Source of the DNA: Chitinophagaceae bacterium
Lineage (GTDB): Bacteria > Bacteroidota > Bacteroidia > Chitinophagales > Chitinophagaceae
Length of the DNA stretch: 64,000 nt
Direction of reading: 5' to 3'
Assembly: GCA_016720745.1 (NCBI GenBank)
Contig: JADKKA010000018.1
Location: 372,001 to 436,000 of the forward strand
Shown here in pieces: positions 1-10,495 of the stretch. Position 1 is the stretch's first letter. Each line of letters starts with the position of its first letter. Position numbers and translations under genes: made by a program. The notes under the pieces were generated by a model. It saw nothing but the letters and a program-made list of their open reading frames with translations. It searched no databases and was not told the DNA's origin.

Positions 1-141
1 TTTCAATGCCTTGCTCACATTGATGCCGCCACCACCGGGCTCATTCACTACTTCTGTGCAACGCAGTTTGCTTTCAGGTTTTAATATATCAGCCCTTGAG
101 CTTTTATCAATACAGGGATTCAGTGTGATGGTGAGTATCAT
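1..141 (-). CDS. pfkB: PfkB-family sugar kinase, N-terminal fragment
   Basis: Only the first 47 codons lie in the window; the gene runs off the left edge. Translation of the reverse strand from the ATG at 139-141 begins MILTITLNPCIDKSS and contains KLRC followed by EPGGGGINVSKAL. In the ribokinase/PfkB superfamily this N-terminal block contacts the sugar phosphate; the EPGGGGINV form is typical of 6-phosphofructokinase II-type enzymes rather than FruK (inference from motif memory). The ATG overlaps the stop of the upstream DsbA-like gene by four bases (ATGA), suggesting translational coupling. The ATP-binding C-terminal half is outside the window, so exact substrate cannot be assigned. Confidence 0.75.
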   Translation of the reverse strand, partial: MILTITLNPCIDKSSRADILKPESKLRCTEVVNEPGGGGINVSKALK

Positions 142-809
142 TTGTCAGGATTAGGATGGGGTTCAGCGATTTCTTTTAATACATTTTCAATGCGTGCCTG
201 CAGATCATCATAATCGGTATAGCCCCTGGCCAGCAGATAAAATTTTGTTTGATCAGTTTGTATCAGTACGGCAGGGAAACCGGTTACCTGCAATTGCTGA
301 CAAAGCGCAAATTCATACCGTGCTTTTTCTTTGTACACTTCACTATTGAGTTTACTGTAAAAGTCGTCCGCTTCAAGCTGGTATTTCCCCAAGCAGATGA
401 CGATAAGCTTCATCATCGGTGAGATCACGGCCTTCAAAATTCAGGGCATATTGCAGGTCGGCGGCAAAAGCAACTTGTTGTTCCGGGTAAATTTCTTTCA
501 GAATACAAAGCGCGGCAGCAGATTTTTCAGAATGCATGAACCAGTCGCTCTCTTCCGGATGAAACATATGCCAGAGAAAGTCCGGACCAAAACGAATTCC
601 CGTTCTTTCTTCTACTGTTTTATAAGCCTGGCTCACATAACCGGCAATACTGCTTACCGGGCGGGGATGATCGGCAGGGATCATGCCACCGGATAAAACT
701 TCAAATCCCAGACGGTCTTTATAGGCTGCTTCAATTTTTTAATGACCGGGCTGAATCCATAACACCAGCCGCAATAGGCATCGTAGCAATAATAAATAAG
801 AGGTTGCAT
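138..809 (-). CDS. DsbA-family (FrnE-like) thiol oxidoreductase, two homopolymer frameshifts
   Basis: A thioredoxin-fold protein with helical insertion. The N-terminus (MQPLIYYCYDAYCGWCYGF) holds the CGWC redox motif and the typical CYGF continuation of the FrnE/2-hydroxychromene-isomerase branch; a TGFPAVLI segment near the C-terminus is the cis-proline loop. There is no signal peptide, so it is probably cytoplasmic. The reading frame breaks twice: at the T run 735-740 (one base short) and the C run 387-390 (one base long). Correcting both gives a continuous 223-residue protein of normal family length, so sequencing error is more likely than decay. It sits between the fatty-acid hydroxylase family gene (43-base gap) and the sugar kinase (4-base overlap) in a same-strand run. 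Confidence 0.8.
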
Positions 810-852
810 GTCCCGCAAAGGTAGCAGGAGGGATTAATCCAATTGTATGATT

Positions 853-1620
853 TCAGGAATCCTTTTGGGATCTGTTCTTTACCGCCTCAAATCTTTCCTC
901 ATAATCGGGGCGGATGGTACCCATCAACCGGTCCCAGAACAGGAAATACAAACCATAATTGCCTTTGAAATACTGGTGATGCATATTATGATTTACTGAA
1001 GTATTGATCCATTTGCCCAGCCAGTGTTTACTGAATCCCTTCGGATAAAGCTCCCAGCCCAGGTGACCATACACATTATAAATGATCATGAACAGGAAAA
1101 AGAAGATCAGGTGATAGAAATGTACGGGAATACTGAACACAAATACCAGAAAAATGCCTGCTTCCAGAATCGCTTCCAGTGGATGGAAGGCATAAGCAGC
1201 AAATGGTGTAGGGTTGGTCGATTGATGATGAACCAGGTGAACGTATTTAGAAATTGTCGGCTGATGAATCACCCGGTGCATCCAGTAAAAATAAGTATCA
1301 TGAATAATCGCCATTACCGGGAAGGCCAGCACAAACCAGATCATGCTGTGCTGATGTATATCAATATAAAACCGGGTGTATTTAGAAAGAGACGGGCTAC
1401 CAATTACAATGGCCGGAATAAAGGCCATGATGAATACCGTGAGAATGGAAAAGCCGATCTCCCGGGTATAATCCAGTAAGCGGGGAAATTTTTGCTGAAT
1501 TTTTTTGCCGGCGATTTTCTTTTTCAGCAAAACATAAAAAAATAAAAAGGCCAGGCTAGACAACAGCAGATACCTGCTGCCGATCAGTACTACATCGTGA
1601 AAATATAATTGCCAGTTCAT
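853..1620 (-). CDS. Sterol desaturase / fatty acid hydroxylase family membrane protein
   Basis: A 255-residue integral membrane di-iron protein. Hydrophobic segments occur around residues 12-33, 52-78, 92-110 and 150-185. The expected histidine clusters are present: HDTYFYWMHR, HLVHH and NHNMHH, matching the HxxxH / HxxHH / HxxHH iron ligands of the FA_hydroxylase family. Members oxidise lipid substrates (sterols, fatty acids, ceramides, carotenoids); which one applies here is not visible. The ATG is 8 bases downstream of the polA stop, so it is probably expressed with polA. Confidence 0.88.
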   Translation of the reverse strand: MNWQLYFHDVVLIGSRYLLLSSLAFLFFYVLLKKKIAGKKIQQKFPRLLDYTREIGFSILTVFIMAFIPAIVIGSPSLSKYTRFYIDIHQHSMIWFVLAFPVMAIIHDTYFYWMHRVIHQPTISKYVHLVHHQSTNPTPFAAYAFHPLEAILEAGIFLVFVFSIPVHFYHLIFFFLFMIIYNVYGHLGWELYPKGFSKHWLGKWINTSVNHNMHHQYFKGNYGLYFLFWDRLMGTIRPDYEERFEAVKNRSQKDS

Positions 1621-1628
1621 AGATTTGA

Positions 1629-4489
1629 TTAATGGGCTTCCAGCCAGTTTTTTCCTTCACCGCATTCTGCGATCACGGGCACATCATTTGGCAGGGGCAG
1701 GGCCTCCTGCATATTTTCCAGGATTAGTTCTTTGAGTTCTTTGAGTTCTGTTTTTAAAGCATCAAAGACCAGTTCATCATGCACCTGCAACAACATCTTG
1801 CTCTGCATTTTTCTTTCTTCATCGCTGCGTGTACTTTTTGCATGGCCAGTTTGATCATATCAGCAGCGGTTCCCTGGATGGGGAGTTGATGGCATTTCGT
1901 TCTGCAAAGCCACGTACAGTGAAATTGGCAGAGTTGATATCTCTCAACCATCTTTTACGTCCCATCAGTGTTTCCACATAACCATTCTCCCTGGCAAAAT
2001 TGATGGTATTATCCATGTATTGCTGGATACCCGGAAACTCTTTCTTGTAATTATCGATTATTTCTTTGGCTTCTGTTCTTGAGATCCCCAGATTATCGGC
2101 CAGTCCGAATGCACCCTGACCATAAATGATACCGAAGTTCACACTCTTGGCTTTGTATCTCATTTCCTTGGTCACTTCTTTCTCCGGCACATTGTACACC
2201 CTTGCCGCGGTGGCCGTATGAATATCTGTTCCTGCTTTAAAAGCCTGGCACATATTGGGATCAGCACTGATAGCGGCCACGATACGGAGTTCAATCTGGG
2301 AATAGTCGGCAGACACGAGTAAATGGTTCTTATCTCGTGGAATAAAGGCCTTTCGAATTTCCTTGCCCCGGTCTGTTCGAACGGGAATATTCTGCAGGTT
2401 GGGATTATTACTGGCCAGTCTGCCTGTTACAGCCACCGCCTGTCCGTAAGTAGTATGCACCCTGCCTGTTTTGGGATTAATCAGTTGAGGCAGTGCATCC
2501 ACATAGGTGGATTTTAGTTTTGTCAGTTCCCGGAAGGTCAGAATGTCTTCAACGATCGAATTACCCCTTGCGGCCAGTTTCAGTAATACATCTTCACCGG
2601 TCTGGTATTGACCAGTCTTTGTTTTTTTGGCGGAAGGATCCAGTTTTAGTTTATCAAATAGCACTTCACCCAATTGTTTGGGAGAAGCAAGATTGAAACG
2701 AACCCCGGCCTGTTTGTAAACACTTTCTTCAGCGGTTTTTGCATCCTTCTCCAGTTCTTTGGAATAATCATTCAGGAAGCCTTCATCTATTTTGATTCCT
2801 TCAAATTCCATATCCACCAGCACTTTTACCAATGGATTCTCTACTTCATTGAATACTTTTTCTACTTCTTTCTGTTGCAGCATCGGTTCAAAAACCTGCT
2901 TCAGTTGCAGGGTGATATCGGCATCTTCGCCGGCGTATTCCTTGATCTTTTCAATTTCCACATCCCGCATGCTGCCCTGGGTTTTTGCCCCGGCTCCGCG
3001 GCCGCCTTTTTTTCCAATCAGCTCTTCAATATGTACAGGTTCGTACCCAAGGTATTTTTCACTCAGGATATCCATGCTGCGTTTGCCATCAGGTTCAATC
3101 ACATAATGGGCCAGCATGGTATCGAAAATATTGCCGGCCGGTTCAATGCCATACCATTTCAGCACGAGCAGATCGTACTTGGTATTTTGCCCGATCCATA
3201 TTTTTTTCGGATCTGCAAATAGTGGTTCAAATAATCCCAGGATTTCTTTGGTTCTGTTTTGATCGGCCGGGCAGGGAACATACCAGGCTTCACCGGGTTT
3301 TACGGAAAAACTTAATCCCACCAGTTCAGCTTCATTGGCATCAATGCCTGTGGTTTCCGAGTCAAAACAGATTTCGGTATGTTTTTTCAGTTCGTTCACC
3401 AGTTGCTTAATATCCGCATCGGTTTCAACAGCTGTATAGGTATGTGGTACATTATTGATATTCTTATCAACCGTCAGCACTTCTTCCTCATCACCGGTTA
3501 CAATCGGCGCTGATTTTTTCAGCAGGTTGTTCGATAATATTTCCGAAAAGATCGGTTTGTACGCCCTGGGGGATTTCTTTTTCCACTACCCCCCGGGTGC
3601 TGGCAGCAACAGTAAACTCTTCTCCCAGCAATCTTTTGCCCAGGGTTCTGAACTCGAGCTCCCCAAAAATCTGTTTCAGTTTTTCTTTATCCCATTCTTT
3701 CAGTTTAAAATCTTCTACATGAAATTCAACCGGTACACTGGTGATAATGGTGGCGAGTTTTTTGGAGAGTATTGCCATCTCTCTTCCTTTTCTTACTTTT
3801 TCTCCCATGGCGCCTTTGATCTGGTCAGCATGCGCCAGGGTATTTTCCAGTGAACCGTATTCGGCCAGAAATTTGGCGGCGGTTTTTTCACCCACACCCG
3901 GAATCCCCGGAATATTATCAACCGCATCGCCCATCATGCCCAGCATATCAATCACCTGGTTCACTTCTTTGATATTCCATTTGGCACAGACTTCTTCCGG
4001 TCCCATGATCTCTACATCATTTCCCTGGTAAGCGGGCTTATAGATTTTTACTTTTTCAGAAACCAGCTGGCCATAATCTTTATCGGGGGTCACCATGTAC
4101 ACTTCATAGCCCTGGGCTTCGGCCTGTTTGGCGAGTGTACCGATCACGTCATCAGCTTCAAAACCATCTACAGCGATCACGGGGATATTGAATCCTTCGA
4201 TAATTTTTTTGATATCTGGTACTGCGGCACTGATATCTTCCGGCGTTTCCTGGCGGTTAGCTTTATAATCGGCGAAATCGGTATGTCTTTCGGTGGGGGC
4301 GGAGGTATCAAAGCAAACCGCCATATGGGAGGGTTTCTGTTTGGTGATTAGTTCCACCAGGGTATTGGTGAATCCAAACTGGGCATTGGTGTTTTTGCCT
4401 TTAGAGTTCACCCGGGGGGCCCGGATCAGGGCATAGTAGGCGCGGAAAACCAGGGCAAAGGCATCGAGCAGGAAGACTTTTTTTTCCAT
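1629..4489 (-). CDS. polA: DNA polymerase I, three homopolymer frameshifts
   Basis: Full-length Pol I of about 953 residues once three single-base homopolymer errors are corrected: T run 3514-3519 (one too many), G run 1880-1883 (one short) and T run 1808-1812 (one short). The N-terminal third (MEKKVFLLDAFALVFRAYYAL onward) is the 5'-3' exonuclease/FEN domain with GFEADDVIGTLA and the helix-hairpin-helix GIPGVGEKTAAK. The middle holds a 3'-5' exonuclease with the DSETTG and YAGEDAD motifs, so proofreading residues look intact, unlike some bacterial Pol I. The polymerase domain has SADYSQIELR (motif A), the motif B segment around KSVNFGIIYG, and LLQVHDELVFD (motif C) after the third break. Role: Okazaki fragment processing and repair synthesis. 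A broken polA would be very costly, which supports artefact. Confidence 0.93.
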
Positions 4490-4520
4490 GCCCCTAAGGT
4501 AGCAAAACGGAGGGAAGGGC

Positions 4521-4562
4521 TGAAAAAACAGACACCCCGGTCCGGAGAACCGGACGGGGTGT
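4521..4562 (-). terminator. Rho-independent terminator of the small membrane protein gene
   Basis: An inverted repeat with arms ACACCCC..GTCCGG and CCGGAC..GGGGTGT (4532-4562, one bulged G, loop AGAA) is followed on the minus strand by a T-rich tract (AAAAAA on the plus strand, 4523-4528). It lies 24 bases beyond the stop of the 83-residue gene and separates it from polA. Confidence 0.8.
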
Positions 4563-4585
4563 AGATTATATTAACGCTGCTATGA

Positions 4586-4837
4586 TTAATTGATCGACAG
4601 CTTCAGGGCGGCAGTTGTTTCCTGACCGGCCTTGGTTTCTGTGCTGACGGCTTTCTTTTCTGCCTGCTGGGGATTTGTAATCATTACTGTACCGCTGAAG
4701 GCAGCATTTTGTTGCTGGGCTGAATCTGTTGCAAAATTCACTGCGGCTTTGTCTTTATGAATAAAATTCAGGTAAAGGGCGAAGAACAGCAGGTTGAATG
4801 CAAAGAAGTTGGCGATTTTACGGACACGTCTTTTCAT
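4586..4837 (-). CDS. Small single-pass membrane protein of unknown function
   Basis: An 83-residue ORF with a basic N-terminus (MKRRVRKIANF), one hydrophobic segment at residues 9-26, and a Gln/Ala/Lys/Thr-rich hydrophilic tail. It has its own strong terminator, which supports it as a real transcription unit. The layout suggests a membrane-anchored or weakly signal-peptide-like secreted protein. No family recognised. A start a few codons downstream is not available, since the only upstream-positioned ATG gives the basic n-region. Confidence 0.6.
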   Translation of the reverse strand: MKRRVRKIANFFAFNLLFFALYLNFIHKDKAAVNFATDSAQQQNAAFSGTVMITNPQQAEKKAVSTETKAGQETTAALKLSIN

Positions 4838-5026
4838 AACTATTGGATTTTTTCGGTTTTTTCAGAATTGGATTGTTTCGGTTTCTGATGCTAAATTATA
4901 ACGGGGGAGGACGGTTTGCAAGAAAGGAGTATAGGTATTTGAGCAAATCAGGCACTAATACGCTGAGGGGAATCGTAAAACTACGAATGTCTTGATATGA
5001 GCCGCTGCCTCAGGCACCAGTACATA

Positions 5027-8000
5027 TTATAAGCTCCAATCAAAACGCTGTGTCTCGCTTCGAAAAGTAGGTTTTTGTAAGCCATTGGTCAGTTCCGGCA
5101 CCAATTTCAGTACTGTATTTTTCAGATCTGAAATACTGACCGTTTTATTTTTCCTGAGAAGCTCTAATAATACAAAGCTGAAAACGCCATTCTTTAAATC
5201 ACCGCGTTCCTGGGCAAACTGGGTTCCTCCTGCGGCAGAAATGACTGTGGCTCCGGTACTCCGGCCAACATTTACAAATAATTCCTGCATCAACTCAAAA
5301 CTGTTTTTCATACCAAGACTGCTGCCGGAAGTCAATCTGGGTTTACCACCCCTGGTGCCTTTGATTTGTAATGAATCCGTTGCTGTTTCATAACGTGTAA
5401 TCTCTTCTTTGTCTACTTCTCCGCTGTGACAGGCATCGATCAGCATCAGTTTTTTCCTTGCCCGGATCCCATCCAGCAAACTTTCCAGCTCTTCATAGGG
5501 AAGGCCGTTTTCTTCCGGTTTACTGAAATTGACCGTATGTGTAGAGAGATAGTAGTCGAAGTCGCTACTCAGCAGTCCATGACCGGAATAGGCTATGATT
5601 ACTTTATCCTCTTCTGTTGTACCGGCCAATCGCCGTTTCAGGCTGAGTATGTTATCCCGGGTAACCCGCTCATCAAACAGCGTATCAATGATGGCTCCTT
5701 TTGTTGCAAAATACTGACTGAGGTCACGGATATCCTTGACACTCCAGGAAAGATTATTCTTACTGTCTGCAAAGCGATTGATCCCAATGCCTATAAAATA
5801 GGTGTTGGATTTCACCGGCTTTTCGGGATTATATTTTACAAACAAGGGTTGCCGGTAGCTTTCAATACCGTTGACATCTGTGACAGAGGTTTCAATCTGG
5901 TTTTCACCCGCTGAAAGGGTGATGGATATAGTAGTATCCAATTTATTGATCAGCCGCCTGCGAAGGGAAATCCCTTTTTGACCGTAGACGGGTACTTCAT
6001 TCACCCAGATATTGAATCGGTCGAGGTTAACGGAACTGTTACCGTTGATATGAACCCGCATGGTCCGGACAGATTGTTCAAAGGCGAGTTGTTCACGGTT
6101 TGTAAAGTCAGCTTCGGGGATGGTAAAGCCTTCTTTAAAGGAACTGGTATCGATTCCCAGTTTCTTGATTCTTTTCAGATAGGCCTGCCGGTAGGACCGA
6201 ATCAGGGCAGTATCAGTGCTTCCAATGGCTTCTAATACTTTATCAGGGCGATTGTATTTGATGTCGAGTTGGTCGAAGGTGATAATTTTTAGCTCTTTGG
6301 AAACATAATGAATGTTTTTTGAAAATTCCTTCGAACACTTATAAAAACCTTTTGGAGTCACAACAAAATAGCCAGCACTGTCCGGGCAAAGAATTGTATA
6401 TAGTAAATTGCCATTTTTTGCACTCCAACATTTTGTAGTGTTGTCATCAGATGAAGAGAGTATCTGATTTTCATAAGGAGAAAAATAAGCAGAACGGACA
6501 TAATAATTGTGAGCATTAATACTAAATAAGAGATTTCCTTTCTCTGCATTCCAAACTTTAAAGGTATTGTCAAGTGATGATGAAATTATTTTATCACCAT
6601 TTTTGGAAATATTTATGTTTTGTATATCCCTTAAATGACCCTTAAGAGTCAATAACACTTTATTTCTTTTAAAATCCCATACCGACATTGAATGATTTTT
6701 TACAGGGATTATCACATTATTATCCTGCAAAAATGCTGCTGAGGAAACACCGTATTGATTTGTTTTAAATGTTGCTTCTGGTTTTCCAGTTTTAGTATTC
6801 CAAATCCTTGCTGTCATATCATCAGAGGTTGTGAGAACTCTTGAGTCATCAGGTGAAAACGTTGCATAAAATACGTAGTTTGTATGGCCTGTTAAAGTAT
6901 GGAGAAGTTTCCCATTGTTAGCATCCCATATAATTGCTTTTTTGTCATCTGAAGTAGTAATTGCTAATTTGCCATTGTTTGAGAATTCTGCTGAATTTTG
7001 AAAAGAATTATGCCCTATTAGTTCTAACTGGATTTTCCCGGTATTGGCATTCCAAATTCTGGTTAACTTATCCCAGCATGCCCCAATTATTCTATCTCCA
7101 TTTTTTGAGTAATTTCCTGTTTTTATTTTTCCCTCTGAGTTCTCTAAAACCAAAGTTACTATTCCAAGTTTTTTATTAAATATTCGGGCAGGGGCATCAT
7201 CGCTTACAAGTAAAACATTTTCATTATCAGGAGACCAGGAAGCACTTATTAGCGGTTTAGTTTTCCCAGTCAAATGAAAAAGAAGCTTTCCGGTGGAAAT
7301 ATCCCAAACCTTTGCAGTTTTATCCCAGGAGGAAGTAATTAACTTTTTTGAATCAGGTGAAAATTTCGCTGTACGAACACTTGACATTCCAATGCTTCCT
7401 TCATGTCTTGCAGTCATTATTTGAGTATATGAGTTTTCTGTGTCCCATACAGCAGCAGTATTATCACTGGAAGCAGTTACAATAAATTTCCCATTATCTG
7501 AATACTCTACGTAGTTTATTTCATGAACATGACCTTTTAAAACAGCTATTTGTTCTCCGGTTTCTAAGCTTGTAACACTTGCCGTTTTATCCCATGAGCC
7601 AGATACTAATAATTTACTATCAGGGGAGAAGCTAATTGAGGATATCAAAGAAGTATGTGGCCTAATTTTATGAACTAAATTACCAGTTACAACATCCCAG
7701 ATATATATTGAATAATCAGTATTTGAAATTGTAATAATTTTAGTGCCATCTCTAGTAAATTTCACTTGGTTTACACCAATATGACCCTTCAGAATTACGT
7801 GTTCCTTGCCTGTTTTTACAGTAAATAGTTTAACATACTTATTATAAAATCCTGCTGCAACATATTTACAGTCAAGTGATATTGCACCGCAAACAATATC
7901 GGCTTTGCTCAGATCTGGAAATAATTTAGTGGTGCCATTTAGAATATCAAGTAGATGAAGTGAGTTGTTTTTAGTAGCCGTGAGTAGCATATTCGATTGT

Positions 8001-8368
8001 GTGGAAAAATCTAGACATGAATGAAGGGATTTATTATCATTAATTGTTTTTACTACTTTACCAGATTGCAAATCCCAGATCTTGGTATTGCTTTCAGTGG
8101 AAAATGTAATAATACTTTTCCCATCAGACAGAAACTTGAATGAGTTTATGGATTCTTTATTTCCTACAAAGTCATTTAATAGTTTACCCGTTTTTGAATC
8201 CCATAATTTACAAGTTTTATCCCATGAGCATGTAGTCAAATACTTACCATTGGGACTAAAATCTGCATATTCCAAAAATCCACCATGACCAATTGGAGTT
8301 ACTAACTTGGGGTCTTGTGCATGGCATTTATAAAACATAAATGCAACAATAATAAAAGCTATTTTCAT
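5027..8368 (-). CDS. Secreted WD40-repeat caspase (C14 peptidase), paralogue P1
   Basis: A 1113-residue protein with an 18-residue signal peptide ending before QDPKL. Roughly 15 WD40-like blades follow (KTCKLWD, NTKIWD, IYIWD, AKVWD, TRIWN, FKVWN and others), enough for two seven-blade propellers, up to about residue 690. A linker (LDIKYNRPDKVLEAIG) and an Ig-like segment (FNIWVNEVPVYGQKG) precede the C-terminal caspase domain. The catalytic dyad is His930 in YSGHG and Cys980 in DACHSGE. The Asp before AC matches the S1 residue that gives metacaspase-like enzymes Arg/Lys preference (family knowledge). It lies 54 bases downstream of uvrB on the same strand, so read-through from uvrB is possible. 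It is the only member of the set on the minus strand, and its caspase domain is more divergent than P2-P4. Confidence 0.95.
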   Translation of the reverse strand: MKIAFIIVAFMFYKCHAQDPKLVTPIGHGGFLEYADFSPNGKYLTTCSWDKTCKLWDSKTGKLLNDFVGNKESINSFKFLSDGKSIITFSTESNTKIWDLQSGKVVKTINDNKSLHSCLDFSTQSNMLLTATKNNSLHLLDILNGTTKLFPDLSKADIVCGAISLDCKYVAAGFYNKYVKLFTVKTGKEHVILKGHIGVNQVKFTRDGTKIITISNTDYSIYIWDVVTGNLVHKIRPHTSLISSISFSPDSKLLVSGSWDKTASVTSLETGEQIAVLKGHVHEINYVEYSDNGKFIVTASSDNTAAVWDTENSYTQIMTARHEGSIGMSSVRTAKFSPDSKKLITSSWDKTAKVWDISTGKLLFHLTGKTKPLISASWSPDNENVLLVSDDAPARIFNKKLGIVTLVLENSEGKIKTGNYSKNGDRIIGACWDKLTRIWNANTGKIQLELIGHNSFQNSAEFSNNGKLAITTSDDKKAIIWDANNGKLLHTLTGHTNYVFYATFSPDDSRVLTTSDDMTARIWNTKTGKPEATFKTNQYGVSSAAFLQDNNVIIPVKNHSMSVWDFKRNKVLLTLKGHLRDIQNINISKNGDKIISSSLDNTFKVWNAEKGNLLFSINAHNYYVRSAYFSPYENQILSSSDDNTTKCWSAKNGNLLYTILCPDSAGYFVVTPKGFYKCSKEFSKNIHYVSKELKIITFDQLDIKYNRPDKVLEAIGSTDTALIRSYRQAYLKRIKKLGIDTSSFKEGFTIPEADFTNREQLAFEQSVRTMRVHINGNSSVNLDRFNIWVNEVPVYGQKGISLRRRLINKLDTTISITLSAGENQIETSVTDVNGIESYRQPLFVKYNPEKPVKSNTYFIGIGINRFADSKNNLSWSVKDIRDLSQYFATKGAIIDTLFDERVTRDNILSLKRRLAGTTEEDKVIIAYSGHGLLSSDFDYYLSTHTVNFSKPEENGLPYEELESLLDGIRARKKLMLIDACHSGEVDKEEITRYETATDSLQIKGTRGGKPRLTSGSSLGMKNSFELMQELFVNVGRSTGATVISAAGGTQFAQERGDLKNGVFSFVLLELLRKNKTVSISDLKNTVLKLVPELTNGLQKPTFRSETQRFDWSL

Positions 8369-8422
8369 AGTAGCTTGTTAGTTATGGGTTGATTACTTGG
8401 GTGAACTGAAATCTAAAAATTA

Positions 8423-10463
8423 TCACCCCTTCATCCCCTCCAACTCCTTCTGCATCCTGAACATTTCGTCCCTTAATCTTGCTGCTTCCATAAAATCCAA
8501 ATCGCGGGCGGCTTTTTCCATTTCTTTCTTCGTGCGGCCAATCGCTTTTTCCAACTGGGGAATGGTTTTGTATACTTCCTGCTCTTCTGCTGCATGTGTT
8601 ACCAGTTCCTGGTCGGGTGCCAGGGCGCGACTGTCTTTTAAGTCATACCCCTTAATATCCAGCACCGAGGTTTGGGCAAATACATCCTGTGTGGTTTTGG
8701 AAATGGTTGTTGGTGTTACCCCATGTTCAATATTCCAGGCAATCTGTTTTTCCCTTCTGCGGTTTGTTTCATCAATCGTTTTTTGCATACTGTCCGTCAT
8801 CTTGTCGGCATAAAAAATGACCCTGCCATCCACATTCCGGGCCGCACGGCCTGCCGTTTGGGTCAGCGATTTTTCATTGCGGAGAAAACCTTCCTTGTCT
8901 GCATCAAGAATAGCAACCAGGGATACTTCGGGTAAATCCAGACCCTCTCTTAATAGGTTCACACCTACTAATACATCAATTATTCCCAGTCTTAATTCTC
9001 TTAATATCTCTACCCGGTCCAGTGTATCCACTTCACTATGGATATATTTTGATTTGATATTGATCTTGTGCAGGTATTTATCCATTTCCTCGGCCATGCG
9101 TTTGGTGAGGGTGGTGACCAATACACGATCGCCCTTGGTGACTGTTTTATCTATTTCGTCCAGCAGGTCATCTATCTGATTAACCGATGGACGAATTTCG
9201 ATTGGCGGATCGAGCAAACCAGTGGGTCGTACCACTTGTTCCACTACCACACCACCGCATTTTTCCAGTTCATAATCATCAGGTGTGGCCGAGACAAATA
9301 TGGTCTGATTGGTCAGGGATTCAAATTCATGAAAATTCAAAGGCCGGTTATCGAGGGCGGAGGGCAGGCGGAATCCATAATCAACCAATATCAGTTTACG
9401 GCTACGGTCACCACCATACATACCACTAACCTGCGGAATGGTCTGGTGACTTTCATCCACCACCAGTAAAAAGTCTTTTGGGAAATAATCCAGCAGACAG
9501 AAAGGCCGGGTGCCTGGTTTGCGGCGATCAAAGAAGCGGGAATAGTTTTCAATACCATTGCAATAACCCAGTTCCCGGATCATTTCAATATCATAATTTA
9601 CTCTTTCAGTCAGGCGCTGCGCCTCAATGTATTTCTGTTCTTTTTTAAAATACTCGGCCTGTGCATTCACTTCATCCTGTATCTCATACAAAACCTGTTG
9701 CAGAATATCTTTTGGTGCTACATATAAATTGGCCGGAAAGATCGCAGCATTATCCATCAGGGCAATTCTTTTACCCGTCACCACATCAATGCTCTCGATT
9801 TCTTCTATTTCATCTCCAAAAAAAACTAACGCGATAACCATAATCAACATATGGCAGGTTGATATCCACCGTATCTCCCTTTACGCGAAAAGTTCCCCGG
9901 TTGAATTCAATGGTCGTTCGGTTATACAAGCCGTTCACGAGCGCATGTAAAAAGCCCTGGCGGGAAATGGTCTGCCCCTTGTTGATCCGGATAATCCCGT
10001 TTTCATAATCAGTGGGGTTCCCCATACCATAGATACAACTGACCGATGCCACTACAATGATATCCCTGCGGCCACTTAGTAAACTGGAAGTAGCTCTTAA
10101 GCGTAACTTATCGAGCTCGTCATTAATGCTCAGGTCTTTTTCAATATAGACATCTGTTACCGGCAAATAAGCTTCGGGCTGGTAATAATCATAATAAGAA
10201 ACAAAGTACTCCACGGCATTTTCCGGAAAGAACTGCCTGAACTCACCGTATAGCTGCGCTACGAGGGTTTTATTATGGGTAATCACCAGGGTAGGCCGCT
10301 GGGTGTTCTGGATCACATTGGCAATAGTGAATGTCTTGCCACTTCCGGTTACGCCCAGCAGGGTCTGGTATCTTTCACCATCCTCTAAGCCTTCGGTGAG
10401 CTGACGAATCGCATCCGGCTGATCACCGGCCGCTGTATAGGGAGATTGCAGGTTAAAAGGCAT
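8423..10463 (-). CDS. uvrB: Excinuclease ABC subunit B, one homopolymer frameshift
   Basis: UvrB of about 679 residues after removing one base from the A run 9818-9825 (8 As; 7 keeps frame through RVSFFGDEIEEIE). Visible features are Walker A GVTGSGKT near residue 40, the damage-probing beta-hairpin region around YYDYYQPEAYLP, the helicase motif DESHQT, VGVNLLREGLDLPEV, a QTAGRAARN motif VI, and a C-terminal UVR domain (LEKAIGRTKKEMEKAARDLDF) that binds UvrC. It loads onto damaged DNA from UvrA in nucleotide excision repair. It is 32 bases downstream of the TPR gene and 54 upstream of caspase P1, all on the minus strand. Confidence 0.95.
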
Positions 10464-10495
10464 ACTGCAAAATACTGAACAAAGCGCAGCCGGAC

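Noticed and set aside
1754..1951. A separate short gene at the 3' end of polA
   Set aside because: It contains the PIQGTAADMIKLAMQKVH motif of Pol I in a shifted frame, so it is part of polA after a frameshift.
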